This document shows positions 16,833 through 26,533 of a stretch of DNA of 64,000 nt, one piece after another. The stretch covers positions 1-64,000 of the forward strand of contig JAJEEE010000009.1 in the NCBI GenBank assembly GCA_022821145.1, in the 5' to 3' direction. Within the stretch, counting starts at the first letter, position 1; each line of letters begins with the position of its first letter. A program made the translations under genes and the position numbers. The stretch comes from Acidobacteriota bacterium (GTDB taxonomy: Bacteria; Acidobacteriota; Terriglobia; 20CM-2-55-15). The notes under the pieces were generated by a model. It was not told where the DNA came from, did not search any database, and worked only from the letters and a program-made list of their open reading frames with translations.

Positions 16833-18760
16833 GCCGGCAGTCCATCGCCTGCCGCCGCCGGCCGCTCGCCCGCGTAGCCGATCCCCCGGAGCGCGGCCTC
16901 GATCTCGGGCAGGACATCCGGATCGTCGATCGTGGCGGGCGTGGAATAGGACGCGCCGTCGGCCATCCGACGCATTGTGGCCCGCAGTATCTTGCCGGAG
17001 CGTGTCTTGGGAAGACGCGGCACCACGACGGCGTTCTTGAACGCCGCTACGGGACCGATCTCGCGCCGGACACGGTGGACCACTTCGGAAACGATCGCTT
17101 CGTTCCCCCGTTCGACGCCCGACTTGAGAACGACGAAACCGAGAGGCAACTGCCCCTTGACGGCGTCGGCCACGCCGATGACCGCGCACTCGGCCACATC
17201 GGGGTGAGACGCCAGGACCTCCTCCATGGCCCCGGTCGAGAGCCGGTGTCCGGCCACGTTGATGACGTCGTCGGTGCGGGTCATCACGAACACGCAGCCG
17301 TCGTCGTCGATGTAGCCGGCGTCTCCGGTGAGGTAGTAGCCGGAGTACGCGTCCAGGTACGTTTCCCGATAGCGCTCCGGCGCGTTCCAGAGCGACGGGA
17401 GCGTCCCGGGCGGCAGGGGCAGCTTGCAGACGAGCGCGCCGATCGCGCCCGGCTCGGACGGTGCGCCGTCGGGGCGAAGCACGCGGACGTCCCATCCCGG
17501 CACCGGCTGGCCGGCCGACCCGGGTTTGGTCGGAAGCGCCTCGATTCCGATGCAGTTGGCGCTGATCGGCCACCCGGTCTCCGTCTGCCACCAGTGATCC
17601 AGCACGGGAACGCCCAACAGGTCCTGCGCCCATTCCAGCGTGTTGGGATCCAGCCGTTCGCCCGCCAGGAACAGTGACCGGAGGCTGGACAGATCGTGTT
17701 TCGAGACGAAGTCACCTCGCGGGTCGTCGCGCTTGATGGCCCGAAACGCCGTCGGCGCGGTGAACAGGCACACGACGCGATGGTCCGAGATCACACGCCA
17801 GAAAGCGCCCGCGTCCGGCGTCCCCACCGGCTTGCCCTCGTAGAGCACGGTCGTGTTTCCGTGAACGAGCGGCGCATAGACGATGTAGGAATGGCCGACC
17901 ACCCAGCCGAGATCCGAAGCGGCCCAGTACACTTCGCCGGGCTCGACGCCGTAGACGTGATCCATCGTCCAGTTGAGCGCCACGAGGTGCCCGCCGTTGT
18001 CACGGACGATGCCCTTGGGGTGTCCTGTCGTGCCCGACGTGTAGAGAACGTAGAGCGGATCGGTGGCGGCGACCGGCACGCACCCGTGCGGCGACGCGCC
18101 GGCCACGGCCTGGTCCCAGTCGACGTCGCGGCCCGGAATCAACTCGGCCGTCCGCATCGGCCGCTGGAACACGACGACCCGCTCGGGTCGGTGCGTCGAG
18201 GTCCGGAGCGCGATGTCGAGCTGGGGCTTGTAGGGAACGATGCGGCCGCCTTCGATTCCGCACGAGGCCGACAGCACGAGTTTGGGCCGGGCGTCGTCGA
18301 TGCGAGCGGCGAGCTCCGTACCCGCGAACCCGCCGAACACGACCGAGTGCACGGCCCCCAGCCGGGCCGCGGCGAGCATCGCGAACACGGTCTCGGGAAT
18401 CATCGGCATGTAGATGATCACCCGGTCGCCCCGTCCGACGCCGTGCGCGGCCAGCATGCCCGCCACCCGCTCGACCTGCGCCAGCAGTTCGCCGTAGGTG
18501 AAGGTTCGGACGGCGCCGGTGACGGGACTGTCGTAGATCAGCGCCGCCTGCTCGGCCCGGCCGGCTTCCACGTGACGGTCCACGGCGTTGTAGCAGGTGT
18601 TGACCTCTCCGCCCGCGAACCATCGGTAGAAGGGCGGACGGGAATCGTCCAGGACCCGATCCCACTCGCGGACCCAGTCGATCCCGGCGGCCGCGTCGCT
18701 CCAGAAACGCTCCGGATCCTCCAACGATTGCCGGTAGGCCGTTTCATACGCGGACGTCAT
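16820..18760 (-). CDS. prpE: Propionate-CoA ligase, PrpE type
   Basis: 646 residues of the acetyl-CoA synthetase family: an N-terminal ACAS segment ([20 protein letters not shown]), the AMP-binding motif [19 protein letters not shown] near 245, [12 protein letters not shown] near 390 and a C-terminal [10 protein letters not shown] with the acetylatable lysine. The RDNGGH sequence and overall length favour propionyl-CoA synthetase over Acs. It activates propionate or a similar short acid using ATP and CoA. It is the second gene of the leftward operon that starts with the sugar dehydrogenase (15-base gap) and ends with squalene synthase. Confidence 0.88.
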   Translation of the reverse strand: MTSAYETAYRQSLEDPERFWSDAAAGIDWVREWDRVLDDSRPPFYRWFAGGEVNTCYNAVDRHVEAGRAEQAALIYDSPVTGAVRTFTYGELLAQVERVAGMLAAHGVGRGDRVIIYMPMIPETVFAMLAAARLGAVHSVVFGGFAGTELAARIDDARPKLVLSASCGIEGGRIVPYKPQLDIALRTSTHRPERVVVFQRPMRTAELIPGRDVDWDQAVAGASPHGCVPVAATDPLYVLYTSGTTGHPKGIVRDNGGHLVALNWTMDHVYGVEPGEVYWAASDLGWVVGHSYIVYAPLVHGNTTVLYEGKPVGTPDAGAFWRVISDHRVVCLFTAPTAFRAIKRDDPRGDFVSKHDLSSLRSLFLAGERLDPNTLEWAQDLLGVPVLDHWWQTETGWPISANCIGIEALPTKPGSAGQPVPGWDVRVLRPDGAPSEPGAIGALVCKLPLPPGTLPSLWNAPERYRETYLDAYSGYYLTGDAGYIDDDGCVFVMTRTDDVINVAGHRLSTGAMEEVLASHPDVAECAVIGVADAVKGQLPLGFVVLKSGVERGNEAIVSEVVHRVRREIGPVAAFKNAVVVPRLPKTRSGKILRATMRRMADGASYSTPATIDDPDVLPEIEAALRGIGYAGERPAAAGDGLPACQP

Positions 18761-18775
18761 CCGGAAGCGCGCGCC

Positions 18776-19996
18776 CTATTCCACGGGCTCGATGCGCAGG
18801 ACGGCGCCGTCGGCCTCGTCGGTCACCACGTAGAGAAGCTCGTCCGGGCCCATACGGACGTCGCGTATCCGCTGGCGGAGATCCGCCAGCAGCACCTCGC
18901 GCCGCAGTTCCTCCATGTTCTCGTTGAACAGGATCCGCTGGAGCTGGCCCGTGCCCGGTATTTCGCCGTACCGGAGGCCGCCGACGAACACGTCGCCTGT
19001 CCAACTCGACAGCCGGTCGCCGGTATAGAAGGCCATTCCCGAAACCGCGATCGAGGGCATCCAGTACACGACAGGGCCTTCGAACCCGGTGTGGTCGGGC
19101 GTTTCGGAATGCCACGGCCCCCGGTAGGTCCGTCCGTAACTGACGACGGGCCAACCGTAGTTGAGGCCCGGCCGGATGATGTTGATCTCGTCGCCGCCGT
19201 TGGGGCCGTTCTCGTTCTGCCAGACGTCGCCCGTGGACGGGTGAATCGCCAGGCCCAGCGACCCCCGGTGGCCGAGGGAATAGATCTCGGGCAGATACCC
19301 ATCCATGCCCACGAACGGATTGTCGGCGGGAACGCTGCCGTCGTCGTTGATCCTCAGGACCTTGCCGCCGTGGGTGTCGGGGTCCTGGGAGCCCGCGCCG
19401 GACATCGTCATGAAGATTGTGCCGTCGCTTCCGAACGCGAGCTGAGACGTGCCGCCGCCCCCGAGCGCGACGAACACGTCCTCGGTTCCGACCAGCCGCT
19501 GACCGTCCCAACGACCGCGGGCCAACCCGACCGTGCGTCCGTCTTCAAGCGGTTTCGTATACGTGAAATAGACGAGCTGGTTCTGATCGAACTCGGGGTG
19601 CAGCCGAATGCCCATCAACCCGTGAACCGCGCCGGGCAGCCCCGATGTCCCCTGGTAGACCGAATCGGGAACGCCCGGCACGGGATCGGGATCGACCACG
19701 CCGTCGCGCACGATCCGCAGGTTGCCGGTCCGCTCGGTCACCAGCATGTCGAGGTTCGGAAGGAACGCCACGCTGAACGGGAAGCTCAAACCCCGCGCGG
19801 CGACCGAAACACGGACGTCCATGCCCTCGGCCGTGTCGTAGATCACGGGCGCGTCGGGAAGCGGGCGGGATTCCAGGCCCGTCGGCGCGATGGGTATGCC
19901 TCCATCGAACGGGACCTGCTGCTGCGCCCAAACGGCGGCGCTCGAGGCAAGGAGCGCGCCCAGGCACGCGAGTAACGGCGAAATCCGGCCTTTCAT
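18776..19996 (-). CDS. PQQ-dependent sugar dehydrogenase (glucose/sorbosone dehydrogenase family)
   Basis: 406 residues with a signal peptide ending at AVWAQ. The six-bladed propeller shows the GSDH hallmarks: FPFSVAFLPNLDMLVTER, the active-site MGIRLHPEF region, GHRGSLGLAIHP and NGPNGGDEINIIRPGLNYGW near residue 275. The enzyme oxidises an aldose or similar in the periplasm and passes electrons to a quinone or cytochrome. AAGGGAGG lies upstream of the ATG. It is the first gene of the operon. Confidence 0.9.
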   Translation of the reverse strand: MKGRISPLLACLGALLASSAAVWAQQQVPFDGGIPIAPTGLESRPLPDAPVIYDTAEGMDVRVSVAARGLSFPFSVAFLPNLDMLVTERTGNLRIVRDGVVDPDPVPGVPDSVYQGTSGLPGAVHGLMGIRLHPEFDQNQLVYFTYTKPLEDGRTVGLARGRWDGQRLVGTEDVFVALGGGGTSQLAFGSDGTIFMTMSGAGSQDPDTHGGKVLRINDDGSVPADNPFVGMDGYLPEIYSLGHRGSLGLAIHPSTGDVWQNENGPNGGDEINIIRPGLNYGWPVVSYGRTYRGPWHSETPDHTGFEGPVVYWMPSIAVSGMAFYTGDRLSSWTGDVFVGGLRYGEIPGTGQLQRILFNENMEELRREVLLADLRQRIRDVRMGPDELLYVVTDEADGAVLRIEPVE

Positions 19997-20025
19997 GGTC
20001 GAGGAACCTCCCTTGAAACGACTTG

Positions 20026-20031
20026 AGTATA
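20026..20031 (-). promoter_or_regulatory. Candidate -10 element (TATACT) for the sugar dehydrogenase operon
   Basis: On the minus strand TATACT lies 30 bases upstream of ATG 19996, with AAGGGAGG between them. No clear -35 is seen. A similar TATACT at 22376-22381 precedes the isocitrate dehydrogenase gene. Weak but positionally sensible. Confidence 0.35.
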
Positions 20032-20080
20032 GTGCAGTCGGCGCGTCCCAGCCTCGTTTCGAAGGGTCTGTTTTCGACCG

Positions 20081-22330
20081 CTAAGCCCCGCTGTGGGATT
20101 CCGCGAACTTCGCCAGAAGCCGGTTGAACGTCGCGCTCGGGCGCATGGCGCGCGAGGCGCGCTCCGGGTCGGGCGCGTAGTAACCGCCGATGTCGACCGG
20201 CCGGCCCTGCACCGCGTTCAACTCGTCGACGACGGCCGCCTCGTTTTCCGAGAGATCGCGCGCCAAGGGCGCGAACCGTTGACCCAACACGGCGTCCTCG
20301 CTCTGCGCCGCCATCGCCTCGGCCCAGTAAAGCGCGAGATAGAAATGACTGCCGCGATTGTCCAGCTCATGGACCTTGCGCGACGGCGACTTGCCGTTGT
20401 CGAGAAGCCGGGCTGTCGCCGCGTCGAGCGCGACCCCCAGGATCTTCGCGCTGCGGTTGTCCGAAGCTTCTCCGAGGTGTGAGAGCGAAACCGCCAGCGC
20501 CAGGAACTCGCCCAGGGAGTCCCACCGCAAGTGGTTCTCCTGGACGAACTGCTGGACGTGCTTGGGCGCCGACCCGCCCGCGCCGGTCTCGAACATGCCG
20601 CCGCCGTTCATCAAAGGAACGATCGACAGCATCTTGGCGCTCGTACCCACCTCGAGAATCGGGAACAGGTCGGTCAGGTAGTCCCGCAGGACGTTCCCGG
20701 TGACGGAAATCGTGTCCCGTCCGTCCCTCAGACGCTGAAGCGTGTAGTTCATGGCGGCCACCGGCGACAGGATGCGGATCTCCAGGCCGTCGGTGTCGTG
20801 CCCGGGAAGATACCGGCGGACTTTCCGTATCAACTCGGCGTCGTGCGGCCGGGAGTCGTCGAGCCAGAAGACAGCGGGCGCCCCCGTTCGCCGGGCACGC
20901 GCGACGGCGAGCTTCACCCAGTTCCGGATCGGCGCGTCCCGAGTCTGGCACATGCGCCAGATGTCGCCGGCCTCGACGGCGTGTTCGAGGAGCACCGCGC
21001 CCGAAGCGCTCGACACGCGGACCGTGCCGGCCGCTCCCACCTCGAAGGTCTTGTCGTGGGATCCGTATTCCTCCGCCTTCTGGGCCATCAGCCCGACGTT
21101 GGGAACGGTTCCCATCGTTGCCGGGTCGAACGCGCCGTTCCGCTTGCAGAAGTCGATGACGGCCTGGTAGATCCCGGCGTAGCTGTTGTCGGGAATGACC
21201 GCCTTCGCGTCGCGCGGATCTCCGTTCTTGTCCCACATGTGGCCCGAAGCCCGGATCATGGCCGGCATGGACGCGTCGATGATGACGTCGCTCGGGACGT
21301 GGAGGTTCGTGATGCCGCGGTCCGAGTTCACCATCGCCAGATCCGGACGTCCCGCATACGCCGCCTCGATGTCCGACTCGATGGCCGTTCGCTGGTCCTC
21401 GGGCAGCTCGCCGATCGCTTCCAGGAGGTGGCCCAGGCCGTCGTTCGCGTTGACGCCCAGCGCGTCGAGCGCGTCGGCGTGCGTGTCGAAGACGTTCCTG
21501 AAGAACACCTTCACCGCATGGCCGAAGATGATGGGGTCGGAGACCTTCATCATCGTCGCCTTCAGGTGCAGCGAGAACAAGAGGCCTTGTCGCCCCGCAT
21601 CCTTCATCTCCTGTTCCAGGAACGCGCGGAGTGCGCGGACGCTCATGCGCGTCGCGTCGACGACCTCACCCGCCTGGACCGCGATGTTCTCCCTGAGCAC
21701 CGTGACCGCGCCGTCGTCTCCGAGCAGCTCGATCCGGACGTGACCGGACTCCGGGATCGTGACCGATCGTTCGTTCGTCCGGAAGTCGCCGCCCTGCATG
21801 TGGGCGACATGAGTCCCGGAACCGCGGGACCACGCTCCCATCGAATGGGGGTTCTTGCGCGCATACTGCTTGACCGCGTTCGGCGCGCGGCGATCGGAAT
21901 TCCCCTCCCGGAGAACCGGATTGACCGCACTGCCCTTGATCTTGTCGTAGCGCGCCCGGATCGCCTTCTCCTCCTCGCTGACCGCTTCGTCCGGGTAATC
22001 GGGGAGCGCGTGGCCCCCGGACTGAAGCTCGGCGACGGCCGCCTTCAACTGCGGGATCGAGGCGCTGATATTGGGCAGCTTGATGATGTTGGCTTCCGGC
22101 CGCTGCGCCAGCTCCCCCAGCTCGGAAAGGTCGTCCGCCACGCGCTGCGCGTCATCGAGGAAATCCGGAAAGTTGGCGAGGATCCGGCCGGCCAGCGAGA
22201 TGTCCCGCGTTTCGACCGGGACGCCGCACGCCTTCGCGAAAGCCTGGATGATCGGGAGAAACGAATAGGTGGCCAGCGCGGGCGCTTCGTCCGTGTGCGT
22301 GTAGATGATGCGGAATGCGTCGTCGGTCAT
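20081..22330 (-). CDS. icd: Monomeric NADP-dependent isocitrate dehydrogenase
   Basis: 749 residues, the usual size of the monomeric (IDH-II) enzyme. Family motifs include [19 protein letters not shown] at the start, [14 protein letters not shown] near 125, [29 protein letters not shown] near 585 and [16 protein letters not shown] near 655. It converts isocitrate to 2-oxoglutarate with NADP in the TCA cycle and supplies NADPH. ATG 22330 was chosen because the protein opening matches the family; the frame continues upstream without homology. It is monocistronic, with a TATACT box at 22376-22381 on the same strand. Confidence 0.95.
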   Translation of the reverse strand: MTDDAFRIIYTHTDEAPALATYSFLPIIQAFAKACGVPVETRDISLAGRILANFPDFLDDAQRVADDLSELGELAQRPEANIIKLPNISASIPQLKAAVAELQSGGHALPDYPDEAVSEEEKAIRARYDKIKGSAVNPVLREGNSDRRAPNAVKQYARKNPHSMGAWSRGSGTHVAHMQGGDFRTNERSVTIPESGHVRIELLGDDGAVTVLRENIAVQAGEVVDATRMSVRALRAFLEQEMKDAGRQGLLFSLHLKATMMKVSDPIIFGHAVKVFFRNVFDTHADALDALGVNANDGLGHLLEAIGELPEDQRTAIESDIEAAYAGRPDLAMVNSDRGITNLHVPSDVIIDASMPAMIRASGHMWDKNGDPRDAKAVIPDNSYAGIYQAVIDFCKRNGAFDPATMGTVPNVGLMAQKAEEYGSHDKTFEVGAAGTVRVSSASGAVLLEHAVEAGDIWRMCQTRDAPIRNWVKLAVARARRTGAPAVFWLDDSRPHDAELIRKVRRYLPGHDTDGLEIRILSPVAAMNYTLQRLRDGRDTISVTGNVLRDYLTDLFPILEVGTSAKMLSIVPLMNGGGMFETGAGGSAPKHVQQFVQENHLRWDSLGEFLALAVSLSHLGEASDNRSAKILGVALDAATARLLDNGKSPSRKVHELDNRGSHFYLALYWAEAMAAQSEDAVLGQRFAPLARDLSENEAAVVDELNAVQGRPVDIGGYYAPDPERASRAMRPSATFNRLLAKFAESHSGA

Positions 22331-22497
22331 CGCGTCAACGGGGTCCGAACTCCGGGTCCGAAAAACAAGCTGCCAAGTATAGCGTCGATCGCGCGGTATG
22401 TGGGGAACGCCTCCCCGGCTTCGTTTGACTTGATGGGTGTTTGGGAGGATCATTCGCGGCAGTATCCGAGGCATCACCGCCTCGAGGAGACGCGCCC

Positions 22498-23316
22498 ATG
22501 GGATTCCGGACTGCGAAGCGCGCCGTGGTGGCAATGGCCGCGGCCCTCGGTCTCGCGGCCGCCCTTCCGCCCGCCGCCGGCCAGTCGCCCGATTACAGGG
22601 CGCCGCGGACGGCGGACGGAAACCCCGACCTCAACGGCGTCTGGCAAGCGCTCAACACGGCCCACTGGAACGTCGAACCGCATGCCGCCGGCCCGAGCGT
22701 CGTGCGCGAGCTGGGCGCGCTGGGCGCCGCGCCGCCCGGTCTGGGCGTGGTCGAGGGCGGCGAGATTCCATATACGCCCGAGGCTCGGGCCACGCGGGAC
22801 GAGAACCGGGCGAATCGGCTGGAGCGCGACCCCGCGATCAAGTGCTACCTCCCGGGTGTGCCCCGCGCCGTGTACATGCCGTTCCCCTTCCAGATCGTCC
22901 AGAGCCGCGACCACATCATGATGGTTCACGAGTTCGCGGGCGCGGTTCGAACCGTCTACATGACGAACCATACCCCCGCGCCGGCGCCCACCTGGATGGG
23001 GTGGTCGAACGGACGTTGGGACGGCGAGACGCTCATCGTCGACACGACGGGGTTCAACGGGCAGACGTGGTTCGATCGGGCCGGGAACTTTCACAGCGAC
23101 GCGCTGCACGTGGTCGAACGCTTTACGCCGCGAAGCGAGGACACGCTGATCTACGAGGTCACGATCGAGGATTCCAACGTGTTCACGCGTCCGTGGACCA
23201 TGCGCATGCCGCTGTACCGGCGGGTCGAACCGAATGCGGAAATCCTGGAGTTCCGATGCGTGGAGTTCGTCGAAGACCTCATCTACGGACACCTGCGCCG
23301 GCAACCGGATCCTTAG
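22498..23316 (+). CDS. Secreted protein of unknown function with PDLNGVW motif
   Basis: 272 residues with a signal peptide ending at AAGQ. The mature N-terminus reads [19 protein letters not shown] and the C-terminal half holds [17 protein letters not shown] and FTRPWTM. The next gene has the same landmarks, so the two are paralogues. Proteins like this are frequent in Acidobacteriota genomes and have no function that I know of. A lone central cysteine ([10 protein letters not shown]) is present. Upstream, 22331-22497 holds only short promoter-like sequence. Confidence 0.8.
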   Translation: MGFRTAKRAVVAMAAALGLAAALPPAAGQSPDYRAPRTADGNPDLNGVWQALNTAHWNVEPHAAGPSVVRELGALGAAPPGLGVVEGGEIPYTPEARATRDENRANRLERDPAIKCYLPGVPRAVYMPFPFQIVQSRDHIMMVHEFAGAVRTVYMTNHTPAPAPTWMGWSNGRWDGETLIVDTTGFNGQTWFDRAGNFHSDALHVVERFTPRSEDTLIYEVTIEDSNVFTRPWTMRMPLYRRVEPNAEILEFRCVEFVEDLIYGHLRRQPDP

Positions 23317-23342
23317 CCGTCGAGAGATGGAGGCATGCTCCG

Positions 23343-24329
23343 ATGAAGCAGGCAACAACGCTGATCCCTCTGGTCGCCGTCGTGTGGGCCCTTCCCCTGG
23401 CGGCCGCCGGCCAGACCACCGGTTACGTCGCGCCGCGCACGCCGGACGGGCAGCCGGATCTCCAGGGCTACTGGAGCAACGCGACGTATACGCCGCTGGA
23501 ACGTCCCGAAGGCGTCACCGCGGAATTCTATGGTGAAGAGGAGCTGGCCGAACGGCTGGCGCAGGCGGCCGCGCGCGAAGCCGCCCAGACCGAACCCGGG
23601 ACGATCCCCGACGTCCACTACGATTTCACGCAGTTCGCCCTGGACCGCAGCCAGGCCACGGTGCCCACGAACCTGCGCACGTCGATCATCGTCGATCCCC
23701 CGGACGGACGCATTCCACCCATGACGGAAGAAGGTCTGGAACTGGCGGCGCGCCGCGCGGAAGACGCCGCGCGCCTGGGAGGCCGCTGGGATTCGGCCGA
23801 AAGCAACCAGCTCGACGACCGTTGCATCATCATGCGGGGCGCCGGACCGCCCATGATGGACGCGGGCTACAACAGCAACTACCAGATCGTGCAGGTCCCG
23901 GGATACGTCATGATCCTGGTGGAGATGATCCACGACGTTCGCATGATTCCGCTGGACGGACGCGACGCGCCGCACGCGAACGTCCGGCAGTGGATGGGCG
24001 CGGCCCGGGGCCGATGGGAAGGCGAGACGCTGGTCGTCGAGACCGCCAACTTCAACGGCAAGAACCCGTTCAACGGCTCGAGCGAGAACATGCGGGTGAT
24101 CGAACGCTTCACGCGGACCGGCGAAGACACGATCCTGTACCAGTTCACGATCGACGATCCATCGGTCTGGACCCGGCCCTGGACCGGGGAACTTCCGATG
24201 GAGCGCACGATCGGTCCCATATTCGAGCACGCGTGCCACGAGGGAAACTACGGGCTGATGAACACGCTGGTCGGCGCGCGCCTCCAGGAACGGCTGGCCG
24301 CCGGGGAAGCCGACCCGGAATCCGATTGA
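23343..24329 (+). CDS. Secreted protein of unknown function, paralogue of the preceding gene
   Basis: 328 residues with a signal peptide ending at AAAGQ. It shares with its neighbour the opening APRTPDGQPDLQGYWSN and the C-terminal GRWEGETLVVETANFNGKN and SVWTRPWTGELP. It is longer by an insertion of about 60 residues rich in glutamate and alanine (about 50-110). It follows the preceding gene by 26 bases and precedes the DUF6152 gene by 13, so the three form one transcript. Function unknown. Confidence 0.82.
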   Translation: MKQATTLIPLVAVVWALPLAAAGQTTGYVAPRTPDGQPDLQGYWSNATYTPLERPEGVTAEFYGEEELAERLAQAAAREAAQTEPGTIPDVHYDFTQFALDRSQATVPTNLRTSIIVDPPDGRIPPMTEEGLELAARRAEDAARLGGRWDSAESNQLDDRCIIMRGAGPPMMDAGYNSNYQIVQVPGYVMILVEMIHDVRMIPLDGRDAPHANVRQWMGAARGRWEGETLVVETANFNGKNPFNGSSENMRVIERFTRTGEDTILYQFTIDDPSVWTRPWTGELPMERTIGPIFEHACHEGNYGLMNTLVGARLQERLAAGEADPESD

Positions 24330-24342
24330 ACGGGGGGATGTC

Positions 24343-24741
24343 ATGAAGTTCCTGGCAGCCATCGCCGCGGTTGTCTCGATCGGGGCCGTCGTTCCCGCCG
24401 GCGCTCACCACGCCTTCTCGGCCGAGTTCGACATCAACAGCCCACTCACCATCGAGGGGACTCTGAAGCAGTGGGAGATGATCAATCCCCATTCCTGGTT
24501 CCACATCGACGTGGAGAACGAGGACGGGGAAATCGAAACCTGGATGATCGAAGGCGGCAGCCCGAACCAACTCATCCGGCTGGGCGTGACCCAGAACACG
24601 GTTCCCGTCGGAACGGTGCTGATCATCGAGGGCTACCACGCCTACGACGGGACCAACAAGGCCGTCGGCCGCAACTTCACGCTGTCGGACGGCACCCGCC
24701 TGTTCCTGGGCGGCTCCGCTCCGGACGCCGAAGGCAACTGA
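24343..24741 (+). CDS. DUF6152 family secreted protein
   Basis: 132 residues with a signal peptide; the mature protein starts AHHAFSAEFDINSPLTIEG, the diagnostic opening of DUF6152. The rest is a small beta-rich domain (INPHSWFHIDVE, IIEGYHAYDGTN) that looks like an OB-type fold. The conserved HH pair and the later histidine could bind metal, but no role is established. It closes the operon of three secreted proteins. Confidence 0.85.
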   Translation: MKFLAAIAAVVSIGAVVPAGAHHAFSAEFDINSPLTIEGTLKQWEMINPHSWFHIDVENEDGEIETWMIEGGSPNQLIRLGVTQNTVPVGTVLIIEGYHAYDGTNKAVGRNFTLSDGTRLFLGGSAPDAEGN

Positions 24742-24824
24742 CGCCGGGCGTCTATCCTCCCGACTGCGCGATACGCCGCGTCACGCACTCGATGCAGGGG
24801 GTGCGGGTCGGTGACTCTCGGCAA

Positions 24825-24898
24825 TACGCCTGGCAGGATTCGAACCTGCGACCTTTGGTTCCGGAGACCAACGCTCTATCCATCTGAGCTACAGGCGC
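24825..24898 (-). tRNA. tRNA-Arg (anticodon CCG)
   Basis: A complete cloverleaf on the minus strand: acceptor GCGCCTG/CAGGCGT, D-arm with AGCTCAG, anticodon stem TTGGT/ACCAA around loop CTCCGGA (anticodon CCG, reads CGG), and T-arm GCAGG-TTCGAAT-CCTGC. The CCA end is not encoded. Confidence 0.95.
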
Positions 24899-25018
24899 GC
24901 GAACATGCTCAGTCTAGGCTTGCGCCCGTAACGAGGTCAAGAACACCGCGGGCGGCGTCACGCCCGGACGCTCGTTTCCGTTGGCATATCGAGCGAATTG
25001 CGCCACTGTAGGGAAGCG

Positions 25019-26182
25019 ATGATCGAACTCGATCCGCGAACGACGGTTCCGACACGCTATTGGCACGTTCTGGACGACGGCCGGGTCCAGTGCGACCTCT
25101 GCCCCCGCTTCTGCAGGCTGCACGAAGGCCAGCGGGGCTTCTGCTTCGTTCGCGCGCGTTCCGGAGACGGCGTCGTTCTGACCACCTACGGCCGCTCCAG
25201 CGGCTTCTGCGTGGATCCGATCGAGAAGAAGCCGCTGAATCATTTCCTTCCCGGATCGTCCGTCCTGTCGTTCGGCACGGCCGGGTGCAATCTCGGTTGC
25301 AGCTTCTGTCAGAACTGGGACATCTCGAAGTCCCGGGAGGTGGACACGCTCGCGGCGTCGGCCGCGCCGGACGCCATCGCACGGGCCGCCGAGACGCTCG
25401 GATGCCGCAGCGTGGCGTTCACCTACAACGATCCGGTCATCTTCATGGAATACGCCGTCGACGTGGCCGGCGCCTGCCGCGAGCGCGGCATCCGCACGGT
25501 GGCCGTCACCGCCGGCTACATCACGGCCGAACCGCGGCGCGACTTCTTCGAGCACATCGACGCCGCCAACGTGGATCTCAAGGCGTTCACCGACAGCTTC
25601 TACTCGAGGAACTGCGCCGGACACCTGCAGCCGGTCCTGGACACGCTGGTCTATCTCAAGCACGAGACCGGCGTCTGGGTCGAGATCACCGACCTGATCA
25701 TCCCGGGCGAGAATGACCATCCGCGCGAGGTGGAAGCCATGTCGCGGTGGATTCGGGCCAACCTGGGCGTCGACACGCCGCTGCACCTGACGGCCTACCA
25801 CCCCGATTTCAAGATGCGGGACCCGCGGCCCACGACCGTCGAGGATCTGCACGCGGCGCGGGAGATCGCACTGGGCGCCGGCTTGCGTTACGTCTATGCG
25901 GGCAACGTCCACGACAGCGCCGCCGGCAGCACGTATTGCCACGGTTGCGGCGAGCGCGCGATCGGCCGGGACTGGTACGAGCTCCAGGCCTGGAACCTGG
26001 ACGACGGCGGATGTTGCCGCACTTGCGGCGCGCCGTGCGCCGGGGTGTTCGACGGACCGCCCGGAGACTGGGGGCGACGGCGCCTGCCCGTAAGGATCGA
26101 GGATTTCGTCGCTCAGGGAGCGTTCCGGGCTCCGTCCGGGCCAGGCGCCCGGTTTCCGGCGCGGAAAACGACGGATTTGTAA
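25019..26182 (+). CDS. amrS: AmmeMemoRadiSam-system radical SAM enzyme (AmrS-like)
   Basis: 387 residues. The N-terminal CDLCPRFCRLHEGQRGFC segment is followed by the radical SAM cluster motif CNLGCSFC (CX3CX2C, near residues 98-105), NVDLKAF and a C-terminal zinc-ribbon-like CHGCG...CRTCG ending in AGVFDG, all typical of AmrS and of PflA-related activases. The family is defined by co-occurrence with Memo and AMMECR1 proteins; neither is encoded near here, so this copy is isolated. Substrate unknown. ATG 25019 follows AGGGAAGCG. Confidence 0.9.
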   Translation: MIELDPRTTVPTRYWHVLDDGRVQCDLCPRFCRLHEGQRGFCFVRARSGDGVVLTTYGRSSGFCVDPIEKKPLNHFLPGSSVLSFGTAGCNLGCSFCQNWDISKSREVDTLAASAAPDAIARAAETLGCRSVAFTYNDPVIFMEYAVDVAGACRERGIRTVAVTAGYITAEPRRDFFEHIDAANVDLKAFTDSFYSRNCAGHLQPVLDTLVYLKHETGVWVEITDLIIPGENDHPREVEAMSRWIRANLGVDTPLHLTAYHPDFKMRDPRPTTVEDLHAAREIALGAGLRYVYAGNVHDSAAGSTYCHGCGERAIGRDWYELQAWNLDDGGCCRTCGAPCAGVFDGPPGDWGRRRLPVRIEDFVAQGAFRAPSGPGARFPARKTTDL

Positions 26183-26302
26183 TATTCCTGGTTGGGTGGA
26201 ACTCGGGCGCTGGACGGCGGAACGATTGTCGAATCAATCGGATAGCCACGGATACGGGGCGACGCGGAGCGACGCCGCGCGCATTGGCCGTAACATTGGG
26301 GC

Positions 26303-26330
26303 TTGACACCGGCGGAAGCGTCGCCATAAT
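26303..26330 (+). promoter_or_regulatory. Sigma-70 type promoter of the porin-amt-PII operon
   Basis: A perfect -35 TTGACA (26303-26308) and a -10 CATAAT (26325-26330, one mismatch) are separated by 16 bases. This is the best promoter in the window. It places the transcript start at about 26337, some 195 bases upstream of the porin ATG, leaving a long structured leader. Confidence 0.7.
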
Positions 26331-26343
26331 AGTTTTCGGCAAA

Positions 26344-26384
26344 GATACAACGAAGTATCATTTGCGTTGACGACGAAGTCTTCG
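26344..26384 (+). promoter_or_regulatory. Putative ANTAR-type tandem hairpin antiterminator
   Basis: The first hairpin is GATAC-AACGAA-GTATC (26344-26359): five pairs closing a six-base loop with A at position 1 and G at position 4, the signature of RNA bound by ANTAR proteins. A second, weaker hairpin follows at about 26365-26384: GAC-GACGAA-GTC, extended by a CG pair across two U-U mismatches. Its loop has G at 4 but G, not A, at 1. Its 3' arm lies inside the 5' arm of the terminator that starts at 26376, so the two folds exclude each other. This is the antitermination layout known from NasR, AmiR and EutV targets. No ANTAR regulator is encoded in the window. Confidence 0.5.
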
Positions 26385-26415
26385 GGCCCTTGGGCTCCGA
26401 AGACTTTTTTGTTTT
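26376..26415 (+). terminator. Intrinsic terminator inside the operon leader
   Basis: AAGTCTTCGG (26376-26385) pairs perfectly with CCGAAGACTT (26397-26406), with a further GC-rich extension in the loop, and is followed by TTTTTTGTTTT counted from 26405. It lies after the promoter at 26303 and about 120 bases before the first gene, so transcription must read through it for the operon to be expressed. It may act as an attenuator, or as the end of a short leader RNA of about 75 bases. Confidence 0.85.
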
Positions 26416-26533
26416 CCGAGACACCGCCGTCTCCACGCGACAAAGACGTCCATTCGACGCCCCGCTTTTTCCGTCGGGCGCGATGGGCGTTTTCTTGTTC
26501 CAGTTCGAAACTTTGGGGAGGTCGATCTCGAAA

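Noticed and set aside
26457-26495. Second terminator-like stem (ACGCCC/GGGCGT followed by TTTTC) after the leader terminator
   Set aside because: Only six pairs with a very large loop; not convincing beside the strong terminator at 26376.
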